Assembly: GCA_963779735.1 (NCBI GenBank)
Contig: CAVZZJ010000007.1
Span: 372,001 to 436,000, forward strand
DNA from: Bog-473 sp963779735
Lineage (GTDB): Bacteria; Actinomycetota; Acidimicrobiia; Acidimicrobiales; RAAP-2
Direction of reading: 5' to 3'
Length of the DNA stretch: 64,000 nt
Shown here: piece by piece, positions 63,401-64,000 of the stretch
How positions within the stretch are numbered: position 1 is the stretch's first letter
How the letters are laid out: every line of letters starts with the position of its first letter
Position numbers and translations under genes: made by a program
Notes under the pieces: generated by a model
Databases searched by the model: none
Told to the model about the DNA's origin: nothing
Seen by the model: the letters and a program-made list of their open reading frames with translations, nothing else

Positions 63401-64000
63401 GAAGGTGTACCCGTGGATCGCCCGCACCCGGTACTCGACGGCGGGTGTCGGGCTGATATCCCCCCCGCCGCACCACGACATCTACTCCATTGAGGACATC
63501 GCCCAGCTGATCCACGACCTCAAGTCGGCCAACCCGCTGGCCCGGGTGCACGTCAAGCTGGTCGCCGAGGTGGGAGTGGGCACCGTGGCGGCAGGTGTGG
63601 CCAAGGCCCACTCCGACGTCGTGCTCATCTCCGGGCACGACGGCGGGACCGGGGCGGCCCCGCTGACCTCGCTCAAGCACGCCGGCATCCCCTGGGAGAT
63701 CGGTCTGGCCGAGACCCAGCAGACCCTGCTGGCCAACGGACTGCGGGACCGCATCGTGGTCCAGGTGGACGGGCAGCTCAAGACCGGCCGCGACGTGGTC
63801 GTCGCCGCGCTGCTGGGAGCCGAGGAGTTCGGCTTCGCCTCGGCGCCCCTGGTCGTCTCGGGCTGCGTCATGATGCGCGTCTGCCACCTCGATACGTGTC
63901 CCGTCGGCATCGCCACCCAGACGCCCGCGCTCCGGGCCAAGTTCGCCGGGAAGCCCGAGTTCGTCGAGACCTTCTTCGAGTACGTCGCCGAGGAGGTGCG
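60410..64000 (+). CDS. gltB: glutamate synthase large subunit, partial (runs off the window), one frameshift
   Basis: The N-terminal class II glutaminase begins MAHGLYDASYEHDACGVGMV, where the Cys becomes the N-terminal nucleophile after removal of a short propeptide. The amidotransferase and central domains follow (HSRFSTNTFPSWPLAHPYRY, YMAHNGEINTLAGNRNWMRA). Near 62185-62245 the frame slips and continues as ALADVRRRVSEAIADGANII. It then has the FMN-binding synthase part (GEGGEDADRFTPDANGDLRR, LISGHDGGTGAAPLTSLKHA) and the 3Fe-4S cysteines in CVMMRVCHLDTCPVGIATQ. It makes glutamate from 2-oxoglutarate and glutamine. ATG at 60410 behind GAAAGGACG. A short acidic insertion (about 63010-63060) just before the synthase domain is unusual. 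The C-terminal domain lies beyond 64000. Confidence 0.92.

Noticed and set aside
62145..63887. Long minus-strand frame (580 residues)
   Set aside because: Shadow of the gltB coding strand in GC-rich DNA. No motif.

Overview
The window is GC-rich bacterial DNA, most likely from an actinobacterium of the class Acidimicrobiia. The best clue is the large secreted protein at 10267-13107, whose C-terminus repeats a 42-residue unit around 'GYWLVASDGGIFTFGDA'; I associate that style of repeat with Acidimicrobiia. An F420-type luciferase-family oxidoreductase, the many GTG starts and the PspA, ThiO/ThiS and MoxR-DUF58-DUF4129 genes also fit. Assignment is from pattern recognition only.

Region 1 (1-9600) is accessory. 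Its centrepiece is a complete type II CBASS anti-phage operon on the minus strand: TIR-SAVED effector (5867-4606), CD-NTase (4597-3596), Cap2 E1-E2 transferase (3594-2074) and Cap3 JAB peptidase (2081-1629). The genes are tightly coupled (8 nt gap, 1 nt gap, 8 nt overlap). The effector frame is interrupted twice, but all domains are readable. Upstream lie two unrecognised co-directional genes (6148-8126) and an ISAzo13-family insertion sequence.

Region 2 (9800-14700) is a tRNA-anchored island. tRNA-Pro(GGG) at 9806-9880 has its 3' 43 bp repeated exactly at 14183-14225. Between them are the secreted propeller protein and a broken HicB-like/DUF6941-like gene. Just beyond the second copy is a tyrosine integrase remnant that has lost its catalytic core. 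Shorter or degenerate copies of the same tRNA end occur at 39641 and 46957, which suggests several rounds of integration and decay.

Region 3 (15000-39660) is a mosaic: a GNAT-AAA+ fusion, an ACP/acyl-adenylating/acyltransferase megaprotein, an IS256-family element, SMP-30, an EamA-like transporter, a YihY-like protein, small stress-type membrane proteins, decayed genes (metallophosphoesterase, secreted Thr-rich protein, terminase-like fragment), a limonene-epoxide-hydrolase-like enzyme, a crotonase with the 6-oxocamphor-hydrolase catalytic triad next to an O-methyltransferase and a PadR regulator, a PadR-ABC ATPase pair whose permease is cut off, an F420-type oxidoreductase and an NAD(P)-dependent dehydrogenase.

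Region 4 (39985-64000) looks more chromosomal: zinc-ribbon membrane protein, glutamate decarboxylase, DUF1269 and DUF7144 membrane proteins, ClC channel, a flippase plus ATP-grasp pair, PspA, CorA, patatin, ThiS-ThiO, a DUF4129-DUF58-MoxR operon, and the start of glutamate synthase (gltB), which runs off the right edge.

About a dozen genes carry single-base frameshifts, including housekeeping gltB. Some of these are probably sequencing or assembly errors and some (integrase, metallophosphoesterase, DUF7144 copy) are real decay. This should be kept in mind for every 'broken' call below.
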